DNA of 29,219 nucleotides from Chloroflexi bacterium UBA6077 (lineage in GTDB: Bacteria > Chloroflexota > UBA6077). Below, piece after piece: positions 15,703 through 23,295 of this stretch. The notes below the pieces were generated by a model. The model made no database searches. It was not told the origin of the DNA and saw only the letters and a list, made by a program, of their open reading frames with translations. Position numbers and translations under genes: made by a program. Every line of letters starts with the position of its first letter. Within the stretch, counting starts at the first letter, position 1. The stretch is taken from NCBI GenBank assembly GCA_002436065.1, contig DIXP01000046.1:1-29219 (forward strand), in the 5' to 3' direction.

Positions 15703-16791
15703 GTGAAGACAGTGAAAAGTCGGCTTATCCCTCTGGTGGTTGTGATCTCCCTTATCAGCCTGACGATCATGGGATGCTCGCAAGCGGCGCCGGCTGCTCC
15801 GACTCAAGTATCGGCTAAGGCGGCTGAGACAACGAAACCAGCCGAGCCAACCAAGGCCGCTGTGGTCGCGCAGCCCACCGCGGTGCCGGCTGCCACCTAT
15901 CCGCAGAAGGGAAAGATCATCACCTACTTCGTTCCTTTCGGCACCGGCGGCTCCGCCGACATTGGCTCTCGTGTGGTTGCCCCAGTAATAGAGAAGACCC
16001 TTGGAACCACGATCGAGGTAATCAACAAGCCCGGTGCCAGCGCTCAGATCGGTCTCACCGAACTGGCCAGGGCAAAGCCGGATGGATACACCATAGGGGC
16101 CGTGAACACAACATCCTTCCCTCTGGTCTACTTGGATCCGGATCGAAAGGCTGCTTTCGGTCGTAAAGACCTTCAGCTGATAGCCAGTCGTGCTGAAGAG
16201 CCGGTGGGCTGGGTCGTGAAGGCCGATAGCCAATACAAGACCCTTCAGGATGTGGTCGATGCTGAGAAGGCCAAGCCGGGCACCGTCAAGTTCGGTACAT
16301 CGTCCATCGGCGCTGGGCCGCACTTCACGTTGCTGATGTTCCAGCACATGACGGGGCTGCAATTCGACGTGGTGCCCTTTGACAACAAGGGTCAACTACG
16401 AGCTTCGTTGCTAGGCAGACACCTGGATGTCGAAGTCGGAACGGCTGGCGACCTCGTACCTGGTGTCAAGAGTGGGGATACCCGCGGCCTGGCAGTCTTC
16501 ACAACGTCAGAGTACAAGTTCATGCCGGGCGTGGCAACCGCGCGAGCGCAGGGCTTCGATCTGGTTCTCGGTGCGCACCATGGAGTGGGTGCCCCGGCTG
16601 GCGTTTCCCAAGAGGTCGTGAACGCCTGGCGGGAGGCCATCAAGAAGGCTTTGGATGACCCGACCGTGAGGCAGAAGTACGACGAGCTGGGAATGCTGCC
16701 CACATACCTGGACACGGCGACGTTCGAGAAGCTTGTGGCGGACCTGGAGGTCTCACTTAAGCCAGTTATTGAGGCCTTGAAGAAAAAGTAG
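15703..16791 (+). CDS. tctC: TctC-family solute-binding lipoprotein of the second TTT transporter
   Basis: This protein of about 362 residues has a lipoprotein signal (SLTIMGC lipobox) and a Pro/Ala/Thr/Lys-rich linker. The TctC fold follows: KGKIITYFVPFGTGGSADIG, VINKPGASAQIGLTEL, KPDGYTIG, and a C-terminal LEVSLKPVIEALKKK. Two GTG starts are possible: 15703, or 15712, which has AGGTG at better spacing; both leave the lipobox intact. It follows tctA by 100 bp, giving the order B-A-C, whereas the other operon is C-B-A. Sequence around the ligand pocket differs from the first TctC (TSFPLVYLDPDRKAAFGRKD against MSITAYLDPERKAQFGLKD), which argues for a different ligand within the same anion class. 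Confidence 0.92.
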   Translation: MKTVKSRLIPLVVVISLISLTIMGCSQAAPAAPTQVSAKAAETTKPAEPTKAAVVAQPTAVPAATYPQKGKIITYFVPFGTGGSADIGSRVVAPVIEKTLGTTIEVINKPGASAQIGLTELARAKPDGYTIGAVNTTSFPLVYLDPDRKAAFGRKDLQLIASRAEEPVGWVVKADSQYKTLQDVVDAEKAKPGTVKFGTSSIGAGPHFTLLMFQHMTGLQFDVVPFDNKGQLRASLLGRHLDVEVGTAGDLVPGVKSGDTRGLAVFTTSEYKFMPGVATARAQGFDLVLGAHHGVGAPAGVSQEVVNAWREAIKKALDDPTVRQKYDELGMLPTYLDTATFEKLVADLEVSLKPVIEALKKK

Positions 16792-16890
16792 CGCTGGACT
16801 GCCCTGCTGCCGATGCGCCAGGCTTCCTAGACCTGTCGAAAACAACACCAGCGACGAGGTCAGCGGTGGACGAGATCGTCTCTACCTAAT

Positions 16891-17023
16891 TGAGAGCTGG
16901 TCATAATTCCTGCGAGCACTGGCGCCGCACCTGACATGACGACCCTGTTGTAGCGTCCGCGCGCTGCCGACCCGAACTGGATTTGGCCTAGCGCTAGGCC
17001 AAGTGAATTATGACCAGGTCTCA
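16891..17023. mobile_element. 133-bp miniature inverted-repeat element related to the IS at 27751-28852
   Basis: The left end TGAGAGCTGGTCATAATTC and the right end (reverse complement) TGAGACCTGGTCATAATTC match each other and the ends of the 1.1-kb IS at 27751-28852. CCTAAT flanks it on both sides (16885-16890 and 17024-17029), a 6-bp target duplication. It has no coding capacity and contains a perfect 20-bp palindrome, TTGGCCTAGCGCTAGGCCAA, at 16983-17002. It is presumably mobilised in trans by the full-length element's transposase. Confidence 0.8.
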
Positions 17024-17040
17024 CCTAATTGAGACTAAGT

Positions 17041-17162
17041 GGTGCATCCGGCAAGTTCGGTGCAGTTCTGAAACTCGCCCGACAGGCCAAGTCTGGTTGG
17101 CCTTCGCATGGCCGTAGCGCCGAACCCTTGCTCCAAAGCGATAAGGACTTGCCGGATGGACC
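17041..17162. repeat. 122-bp element with 16-bp imperfect terminal inverted repeats
   Basis: GGTGCATCCGGCAAGT (17041-17056) matches the reverse complement of ACTTGCCGGATGGACC (17147-17162) at 15 of 16 positions. Inside, AGGCCAA and TTGGCCT form another short stem. No coding capacity or clear target duplication was found. It lies between the 133-bp miniature element and the IS at 17168, so it may be a second miniature element or a decayed palindromic site. Confidence 0.5.
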
Positions 17163-17167
17163 ATTAA

Positions 17168-18659
17168 CTTGTGATTTAACCGTGGATCAACAACCAGCAG
17201 CACGGAATCTGCGGGGAATTGGCTAGAGCTATGATGTTGGTTGCGTTAGGCGGCCTTCTTCAGGACCGGATAGCGGGTTGCGCGCCCCGATCGGCGACCC
17301 TTGGGACGGCCTGGAGAGCGGCCGCACGGTTTTGGTGCATTCACTGGAGTGTCCAGCACAACCAGAAGCTACGGAAACCCCCGACGCACCCGGTAGGGCG
17401 TCAGCTTGCCCTCTTCCAGGGGACGCTCCCATGGCAGTCGCTGATCAGCGACACAGGCTCGAGCCAGGCGGAGTTGCGTATAGGCCGCGAGGATCAGCCA
17501 ACTCCAGCGATCAGCCTGGTCAGGGTGGCGGACCCGCGGCACCGTCCAGTTCAGGGTCTGCTTGAAGAAGCGGATGGTGTGCTCCACGTCGAACCGGTGG
17601 ACGTAGGCCCGCCAGAGAAGGGCCAGGTCCGGTTTACCTGGCCCGTAGTAGAACAGCCAGAGCGACTGAGGCTTGCGAGTCCACCCTGGCAGTCGGCTCA
17701 CCTCGACCCGGATCACGGTCCCTCGCACAATGGGACGGGGTCCACGGGTTCCTTTGGTCGGATGGTCCCGGGCCACGGCGTGCATGCACGACCAAGCCCG
17801 CACCCGCACCGTCCCGTACTGCTCGTCCTGCTCGGTGTACTCCTCGGTCGGTTCCGTCCAGGTCCCAGGGTCCTTGAAGGCCATCTTGGCCCCGTGTCTG
17901 AAGGGGCGGCCTCTCCCCTTGGAGGGAGGGGGATCGCCGTAGAAGCAGCGGTCACAGCGAAGGCGCACCAGGATCGCCACCGACGCACCCTTGAGCCCCT
18001 CGGCCAAGGCTACCGAATTGTAGCCAGTGTCGAAGAGGAACAGGGGGACGTTCTGTCGGTCAGGCAGACGGGAGAGCAGGGCCCTGATCTGCTCGACGGC
18101 GACGGCCTCGGTGTCCTGTCTCGGGTAGACACGCTGCATATCCATCGGCGCTGTCCAACTGTCTCGGTCGAAGCCCACCTGGGCGATCAACTGGTAGGCC
18201 CAGCCCGCCACGACGGGCTTGCCTTTCATATGGCGGGTAGAGTGGTGGTAGAAAGCCCGCTCCGGGCTGGTCTCGGCGGCACATCTCGGCCAGACGGTGA
18301 CATCCACGGCATATATGGGCTGCCCATTATCCAGGGGATGGCGCGCCAACAGGGATCGGAGAGGCTCCGTGTCGATCCGCCCCTCGGCCAGGGCGGCATA
18401 GAGGCTGCCCCAGCCACGACGATGGACAGCTTCCAGGCTGAGATAGGCAAGCGATGGGCTGAGCCCAGCGGTCACCGCGGCATCACAAAGTTCAAAGAGG
18501 GCATCGGCCCGCTTCCCAAAGGACAGGTACAGCTCGTTGCGGAAATCACGTAGTCGTTGGATGGTATCGGGATGCATCATGGTGGCCAAATCGTGCCACA
18601 CCACACCCTGAACCACCAAACCAGTCTACGGTTCTACAACCGACGGGTTAAATCACAAG
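17168..18659 (-). mobile_element. insertion sequence, 1492 bp, DDE transposase of the NF041680 type, with ATTAA target duplication
   Basis: The ends share 14 perfect bases, CTTGTGATTTAACC (17168-17181) and its complement GGTTAAATCACAAG (18646-18659), with looser similarity beyond. ATTAA lies directly outside both ends (17163-17167 and 18660-18664). One transposase gene on the minus strand fills it. The right end lies only 29 bp from the start codon of the D-cysteine desulfhydrase-like gene, so this insertion has separated that gene from its original upstream sequence and may affect its expression. Confidence 0.85.
17369..18619 (-). CDS. DDE transposase (NF041680/IS701-like), shortened by an in-frame TAG
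   Basis: The protein has 416 residues, or about 403 from ATG 18580. It starts RLRDFRNELYLSFGKRADAL, then has YAVDVTVWPRCAAETSPE (first Asp), LFLFDTGYNSVALAEG (second Asp) and VEHTIRFFKQTLNWT (Glu): a complete DDE triad with a final RVRRGFP. A TAG stop follows. The same frame then continues with the usual family C-terminus (APKPCGRSPGRPKGRR, then TRYPVLKKAA) to a TAA at 17248-17246. The natural protein is thus about 41 residues longer and a single nonsense change truncates it after the catalytic core. It may be partly or fully inactive. No ribosome site decides the start. Confidence 0.85.
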   Translation of the reverse strand: MVVQGVVWHDLATMMHPDTIQRLRDFRNELYLSFGKRADALFELCDAAVTAGLSPSLAYLSLEAVHRRGWGSLYAALAEGRIDTEPLRSLLARHPLDNGQPIYAVDVTVWPRCAAETSPERAFYHHSTRHMKGKPVVAGWAYQLIAQVGFDRDSWTAPMDMQRVYPRQDTEAVAVEQIRALLSRLPDRQNVPLFLFDTGYNSVALAEGLKGASVAILVRLRCDRCFYGDPPPSKGRGRPFRHGAKMAFKDPGTWTEPTEEYTEQDEQYGTVRVRAWSCMHAVARDHPTKGTRGPRPIVRGTVIRVEVSRLPGWTRKPQSLWLFYYGPGKPDLALLWRAYVHRFDVEHTIRFFKQTLNWTVPRVRHPDQADRWSWLILAAYTQLRLARACVADQRLPWERPLEEGKLTPYRVRRGFP

Positions 18660-18688
18660 ATTAAGGAATGTGCTAAGGAGGTGTGACG

Positions 18689-19693
18689 ATGCAGATCGGC
18701 AAGTATCCTCGGGTGCGTATTTCGACGATTCCAACTCCACTGGAGGAACTGCCACGCTTCTCGGCGGCCGTGGGAGGCCCTAGGATCCTGATGAAGCGGG
18801 ACGACCTCACAGGGCTGGGCATGGGAGGGAACAAGGCCAGGCAATTGGAGTTCATCATGGGTGAGGCGGTGGCCAGGGGGAGCGACGCGGCCATCACCTG
18901 TGGGGCTGGCCAATCCAACCACGTGCGCCAAGTGGCTGCGGCCGCCGCCAAGCTGGGTATGAAATGCTACCTAGTTCTGGGCCCTGCAGTGAAGACGGAG
19001 ATGCAGGGGAACATTCTGCTCAACCGGATCTACGGAGCTGAGCTGATCTGGGTGGACACCAACGACATCGACGCCCAATATGCCGAGATGGAGAAGGTGG
19101 CGGCCAAGGTGGAGAAGGAGGGCTTCAAGCCCTACATCATCCCCAGGGGCGGGGCGAGCGTCCAGGCCAGCGTGGCCTACGCCAACTGCGTGATCGAGAC
19201 CATGACCCAGCTGAACGAGATGAGGATCGAAGCGAACGTGTGGTTGCAGGCGACGGGGACCACGGCCACCCAGGCAGGTGTGGTCGTGGGGGCCAGGTGG
19301 TGGTTGCGACCCGACTTCCGGGTGATAGGGCTGAGCGTCGGGCGCAAGCGGGTGGATCTGCTTCCGAAGCTCGTGGGACACGCCAACCGGGCGGCGGAGT
19401 CTTTGGGTGCCCCCTTTAGGTTCGAGGAGGACCAGCTGACCATCTTAGAGGACTACGTCGGAGAAGGATACGGCGTGCCTACTCCTGGCTGTCTCGAGGC
19501 CATCCAGCTGATGGCTAGGACCGAGGGAATAATGCTTGATCCGGTCTACAGCGGCAAGGCGGTATACGGGCTGATGGATCTGGTCGAGAAGGGTGTACTG
19601 ACCAAGGACGACACCGTGGTGTACCTGCACACCGGCGGGGTGCCTGCCGTCTTCGCATATGACAAGGAACTTGTCAGCGGACTCGGACTGTAG
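18689..19693 (+). CDS. D-cysteine desulfhydrase / ACC deaminase-family PLP enzyme
   Basis: The protein has 334 residues, the normal length for this fold-type II PLP family. The PLP-binding Lys49 lies in GLGMGGNKARQLEF, preceded by the typical RISTIPTPLEELPRFS and LMKRDDLTG. AGQSNHVRQVAAAAAKLGM and YSGKAVYGLMDLV complete the signature. Family members convert D-cysteine to pyruvate, H2S and ammonia (DcyD), deaminate 1-aminocyclopropane-1-carboxylate, or release sulfite from L-cysteate (CuyA); sequence inspection cannot separate these. The ATG at 18689 is preceded by AAGGAGGTG at good spacing. Alanine dehydrogenase and a cysteine-desulfurase-family gene follow on the same strand, favouring a sulfur amino acid or sulfonate role. 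Confidence 0.88.
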   Translation: MQIGKYPRVRISTIPTPLEELPRFSAAVGGPRILMKRDDLTGLGMGGNKARQLEFIMGEAVARGSDAAITCGAGQSNHVRQVAAAAAKLGMKCYLVLGPAVKTEMQGNILLNRIYGAELIWVDTNDIDAQYAEMEKVAAKVEKEGFKPYIIPRGGASVQASVAYANCVIETMTQLNEMRIEANVWLQATGTTATQAGVVVGARWWLRPDFRVIGLSVGRKRVDLLPKLVGHANRAAESLGAPFRFEEDQLTILEDYVGEGYGVPTPGCLEAIQLMARTEGIMLDPVYSGKAVYGLMDLVEKGVLTKDDTVVYLHTGGVPAVFAYDKELVSGLGL

Positions 19694-19849
19694 CAACGTG
19701 TCAAGTACTTTCGCTCCGTAAACTTGGTTAGGCGTTGTGCACGGGGAGAGGTCTCTCTCGATCTGACTCCGCGGAGACAACGGATTGCCCACAGGCGTAA
19801 GGAGGAATGGCGTCTCATCTATGCGAGTCTAGACCGTGGAGGGTCGACA

Positions 19850-21016
19850 ATGATCGTCGGGATACCCAGGGAGATCAAGGATCACGAGTTCCGCGTTGCC
19901 GCCACCCCGGGCGGGGTGGAGTTGCTGACGTCCAGCGGGAACACGGTTCTGGTCGGAACCGGAGCGGGCGAGGGCAGCGGGTTCGCGGACGAGGGGTATG
20001 CACGGGCAGGTGCCCGGCTGGTGAGCAACGAGGAGGCGTACGGCGGCGCGGACATGGTCCTCAAGGTGAAGGAACCGCTCCCTTCGGAGTACGGCCTGCT
20101 CAAGGAAGGATTGATACTTTTCACTTACCTTCACCTCGCGGCGGACCATGAACTCACCAAGGTGCTGCTGGAGAAGAAGGTGACCGGCATAGGATACGAG
20201 ACCGTGGAGATGCCGGACCGCTCGCTGCCCCTGCTGATCCCCATGAGCGAGGTCGCGGGCCGGATGTCGATCCAGGTGGCTGCCCACTTCCTGGAGCACA
20301 CGTATGATGGGCGGGGCAAGCTTATGGGAGGGGTGCCGGGGGTGCGTCCCGCGGACGTGACGATCATCGGGGCTGGGACGGTGGGAACGAACGCGGCCCA
20401 GATAGCGCTCGGGATGGGCGCTCACGTCGTCCTGATCGACAGGGATATGCCTCGCCTCCGCCACCTCTCGGAGGTGCTCCACGGCAGCCTGACGACCCTC
20501 TCCTCCAACCCGCGTAACATCGCCGATGCCGTCTCGGTATCGGACGCGGTCATCGGATCGGTGCTAATCCCAGGCGCGAAGGCGCCGAGGCTAGTGACGA
20601 GAGAGATGATCTCCAGCATGAAGCCAGGCAGCGTGGTCATCGACGTCGCGGTGGACCAGGGCGGCTGCATCGAGACGTCGCACGTGACCAGCCACAGCAA
20701 CCCGACATACCAGGTGGACGGGGTGGTTCACTACGCCGTGCCGAACATGCCGGGCGCGGTGCCGCGGACATCTACATATGCCCTCTCCAACGCGACTCTG
20801 CCCTACGCCGTTCAGCTCGCTAACCTCGGGTTCAAGCAGGCGATAGCGAAGACGCCCGAGCTGGCAAAGGGCGTGAACACTTATCAGGGCAATGTCACCC
20901 ATATAGGGGTCGCCGATGCTTTTGGACTGGAGGACCAACCTCCAACCAATCTACTTTGCAGCAACAGGTTCGTTGCCTTAGGGGGCATTGGCCTGCAGAG
21001 ATCTGGTGGGAGTTGA
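19850..21016 (+). CDS. ald: alanine dehydrogenase
   Basis: This 388-residue NAD-dependent enzyme reversibly deaminates L-alanine to pyruvate and ammonia. The N-terminus MIVGIPREIKDHEFRVAATP is diagnostic and contains Arg15. DMVLKVKEPLPSEY holds the substrate-binding Lys, and FTYLHLAADHELT holds the catalytic His95. The NAD-binding motif is IIGAGTVGTNAAQIALGMGA. The ATG at 19850 has GGAGGG 6 nt upstream; the frame is open earlier but without homology. The last 15 or so residues (from about FVALGG) run past the usual family end. Only 7 nt separate its stop from the next gene, so they are co-transcribed, placing alanine oxidation beside an enzyme family that makes alanine from cysteine. Confidence 0.95.
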   Translation: MIVGIPREIKDHEFRVAATPGGVELLTSSGNTVLVGTGAGEGSGFADEGYARAGARLVSNEEAYGGADMVLKVKEPLPSEYGLLKEGLILFTYLHLAADHELTKVLLEKKVTGIGYETVEMPDRSLPLLIPMSEVAGRMSIQVAAHFLEHTYDGRGKLMGGVPGVRPADVTIIGAGTVGTNAAQIALGMGAHVVLIDRDMPRLRHLSEVLHGSLTTLSSNPRNIADAVSVSDAVIGSVLIPGAKAPRLVTREMISSMKPGSVVIDVAVDQGGCIETSHVTSHSNPTYQVDGVVHYAVPNMPGAVPRTSTYALSNATLPYAVQLANLGFKQAIAKTPELAKGVNTYQGNVTHIGVADAFGLEDQPPTNLLCSNRFVALGGIGLQRSGGS

Positions 21017-21023
21017 CTGGAAA

Positions 21024-22223
21024 ATGTACTACTTCGACAACGCCGCCACAACTTATCCCAAGCCCGATGCGGTCTATGTTGCCACGGACGAGTTCTCCCG
21101 GCGATGGGCAGCCAATCCTGGCAGGAGCTCACACAAGATGGCCTTGGCGGCCAGCGCTGCAGTGGATGCCACAAGGGAAGCCATCGCACGGCTCTTCAAT
21201 GTCGCAGACCCGTCAAGGGTGGTGTTCGCCATGAACACAACCGATGCCATCAACATTGCGCTGTACGGTCTACTGCGGCCTGGTGACCACGTCGTGACCA
21301 GCATGATGGAACACAACGCGGTCATCCGCCCACTCTCAGCTCTGAAGGAGGAGGGCATTTCGGTTACCAGGGTAGCTGCCGGACCAGATGGACGCATCTG
21401 CGCGGACGACGTGATGGCCGCGGTGACGCCGGACACCCGCCTGGTCGTTCTCACTCACGCGAGCAACGTCACCGGCACGATCATGCCGATCGAAGAGGTC
21501 GGGGAGCGGCTGCGCGGTCACGGGGCGCTATTCATGGTGGACGCCGCGCAGAGCGCGGGGGTGCTGCCGATCGACGTGCGAGCGATGGGGATCGACCTGC
21601 TTGCCTTTCCTGGTCACAAGTGCCTGCTCGGTCCCCAGGGCACGGGCGGGCTGATTGTGGGGGAGAGAGCCGCGCTTAGGCCCACCAGGCAGGGGGGAAC
21701 CGGTACACACTCCATGATGGAGGAGCAGCCCAAGGAGTTGCCAGAGGCGCTCGAGAGCGGGACGCTGAACGGGGTGGGCATCGCCGGGCTGGGTGCTGGA
21801 GTCAGGTTTGTCCTGGACAAGGGGCTTGACGAGGTTCGCGCCGAGGAGTCAGCGTTGTTGCGGCGCATGCTCGAGGGACTCTCCTCCATAGACGGAGTCG
21901 TACTCTATGGCCCCTGTGATCCGAGAAAGCAGGTAGCAGTGGTATCCATGAACGTAAGGGGCTGGGAGCCGGTCGACATGGGCGGAGCTCTCGACGTGAA
22001 TTTTGACATAGCAGTCAGGACGGGCTTGCATTGTGCTCCTGGTGCTCATCGCACCATAGGGACTTTCCCTGCCGGCACCGTCCGTGTGTCACCAGGGCCT
22101 TTCACGACCTCTGACGACGTGGATTATCTAGTAGGTGCGGTTGAGCAATTAGCATCTCGAGGTCAGAGGACTCCTTACCGAGATGCTGGGCTGAACCGCC
22201 AGACAGTAGCTCCGACTGGTTAG
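21024..22223 (+). CDS. cysteine desulfurase-family class V aminotransferase
   Basis: The protein has 399 residues. It opens MYYFDNAATTYPKPDAV, contains the Asp/Gln pocket MVDAAQSAGVLPIDV, the PLP lysine Lys199 in AFPGHKCLLGPQGTGGL, and the active-site Cys337 in VRTGLHCAPGAHRTIGT. The GHKCLLGPQGTGGL form marks the TIGR01977-type subgroup rather than housekeeping IscS/NifS. It should take sulfur from L-cysteine as an enzyme persulfide, leaving L-alanine. The ATG at 21024 fits homologs; TTG at 20988 would overlap alanine dehydrogenase. With Ald just upstream, released alanine could be oxidised to pyruvate. Its C-terminus is about 20 residues longer than needed, ending in low-complexity sequence. 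Confidence 0.9.
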   Translation: MYYFDNAATTYPKPDAVYVATDEFSRRWAANPGRSSHKMALAASAAVDATREAIARLFNVADPSRVVFAMNTTDAINIALYGLLRPGDHVVTSMMEHNAVIRPLSALKEEGISVTRVAAGPDGRICADDVMAAVTPDTRLVVLTHASNVTGTIMPIEEVGERLRGHGALFMVDAAQSAGVLPIDVRAMGIDLLAFPGHKCLLGPQGTGGLIVGERAALRPTRQGGTGTHSMMEEQPKELPEALESGTLNGVGIAGLGAGVRFVLDKGLDEVRAEESALLRRMLEGLSSIDGVVLYGPCDPRKQVAVVSMNVRGWEPVDMGGALDVNFDIAVRTGLHCAPGAHRTIGTFPAGTVRVSPGPFTTSDDVDYLVGAVEQLASRGQRTPYRDAGLNRQTVAPTG

Positions 22224-22818
22224 CAGAATGGAAGCTGGGCGGATATCAAAGGTGATTGAAGACCAGCGGAACCTGGCCAGCAGGTCTGGCGCGCCGGATA
22301 GCGAGACTACACCCACATTATCGCAGCAGATGCTGAGGCCGCATGCGGGCCTGACTACTCTCAGGCCTTGTTGCGAGGCAAAGCCGTCGCCATTACCTTG
22401 CCTAGCCGCGCCGAGGAGCAGTCCAGATCGGGACAACACTCTTGTGGAACCTAGCGATTAGGCGTGGAGGCACTCACATGGATCGGCGCAGAGCGATTCT
22501 GGAGAAGGACAGGGGACTCGTAACCTCAGCGGGCAACTTAGGGCCTACCGTTAGTGCCGGTTAGCGATTCTTGGGGCCGTTGGCGCCTAGACCCGCTACT
22601 GATAACCGCGGCTTCTCAGAGAAGTGAGACTCTGGCGAGCAAGACGCCTCGGTATAGCGGCCGTTCATCGTCGCGCTGGCGGCTAACGTCTTGAGGAAGG
22701 AGGTGATGGTGCGGCTGCGCCATGAGGGGGATAGCAGGAACTGGCAAATGAAGCTAGCTACCCAAGTAGCCAAATTCGCGTCAAAAAGGAACTGCGATAC
22801 CAGGTATGCCAGCTTTGA
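22224..22818. other. gene-free, apparently decayed stretch
   Basis: About 600 bp without an intact gene. Protein-like snatches interrupted by stops occur in several frames, such as RPFIVALAANVLRKEVMVRL near 22658-22717 on the plus strand, and a 70-codon minus-strand frame at 22561-22773. None matches a family I can name. The stretch may include the lost DNA-binding half of the following GntR remnant, but no winged helix-turn-helix signature was seen. Confidence 0.45.
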
Positions 22819-23226
22819 GAAGGGACCCTGACCGCTGGCATGGTGAATCGGGAGCGATTACGCCGTCTGGACGAGACCTGCAGCGCAGGCTATGACCCTG
22901 AGGATCCTGCCAGCGCCGCACAATTTCTTCGGGTCGATACCGAGTTTCATGTGACAGTCACCCAAGACTCTGGAAACAACCGGCCGGCCTCCGTAGTGGC
23001 CCAAGTATTCCGCGAAACGGAGAGGATCTGCCACGGGGGGCTTCGTCTTCGGAACGCGAGCGAAGAGATGGCCCACGGACACCGGGACTTGGTGGATGCG
23101 TTGGTGGCTGCCGACTTCGAGGGCGAGCAGCGGGTTGTTGCGGCTCAAATTGAGGCTGCCCACAAGATCGTGATGGATGGGCTGGATAGCAGCCCCGAGT
23201 CAGCAACGGCCAGCTTGGTAGGCTAG
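22819..23226 (+). pseudogene. GntR-family regulator remnant: FCD effector domain without DNA-binding domain
   Basis: From about 22831 the frame reads LTAGMVNRERLRRLDE, then VDTEFHVTVTQDSGNNR and MAHGHRDLVDALVAADFEG. It aligns motif by motif with the FCD domain of the intact GntR protein at 6626-7312 (RLAAGRVDGEELRYLDE, AHTDFHLAIVRATGNER, MGHGDLVDALVTGDGE). An in-frame TGA at 22816 precedes it, and no winged helix-turn-helix is found upstream, so about the first 90 residues are missing. An ATG at 22840 could still express a free effector domain of 128 residues, but no ribosome site supports this. It lies just upstream of the aldolase gene that it may once have controlled. Confidence 0.75.
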
Positions 23227-23295
23227 TAAGAGAAGAAGCCTCTCTGGATCGCGTCGATTTCACATTCGTACATCTCACCTGAGGAGAATCGCGAC

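Noticed and set aside
15529..16395. 288-codon minus-strand open frame
   Set aside because: It overlaps the second tctC and the end of tctA in antisense and has no ribosome site or motif.
17219..18553. 444-codon open frame on the plus strand
   Set aside because: It is antisense to the NF041680-type transposase, which has a complete DDE triad. The plus frame has no recognisable domain.
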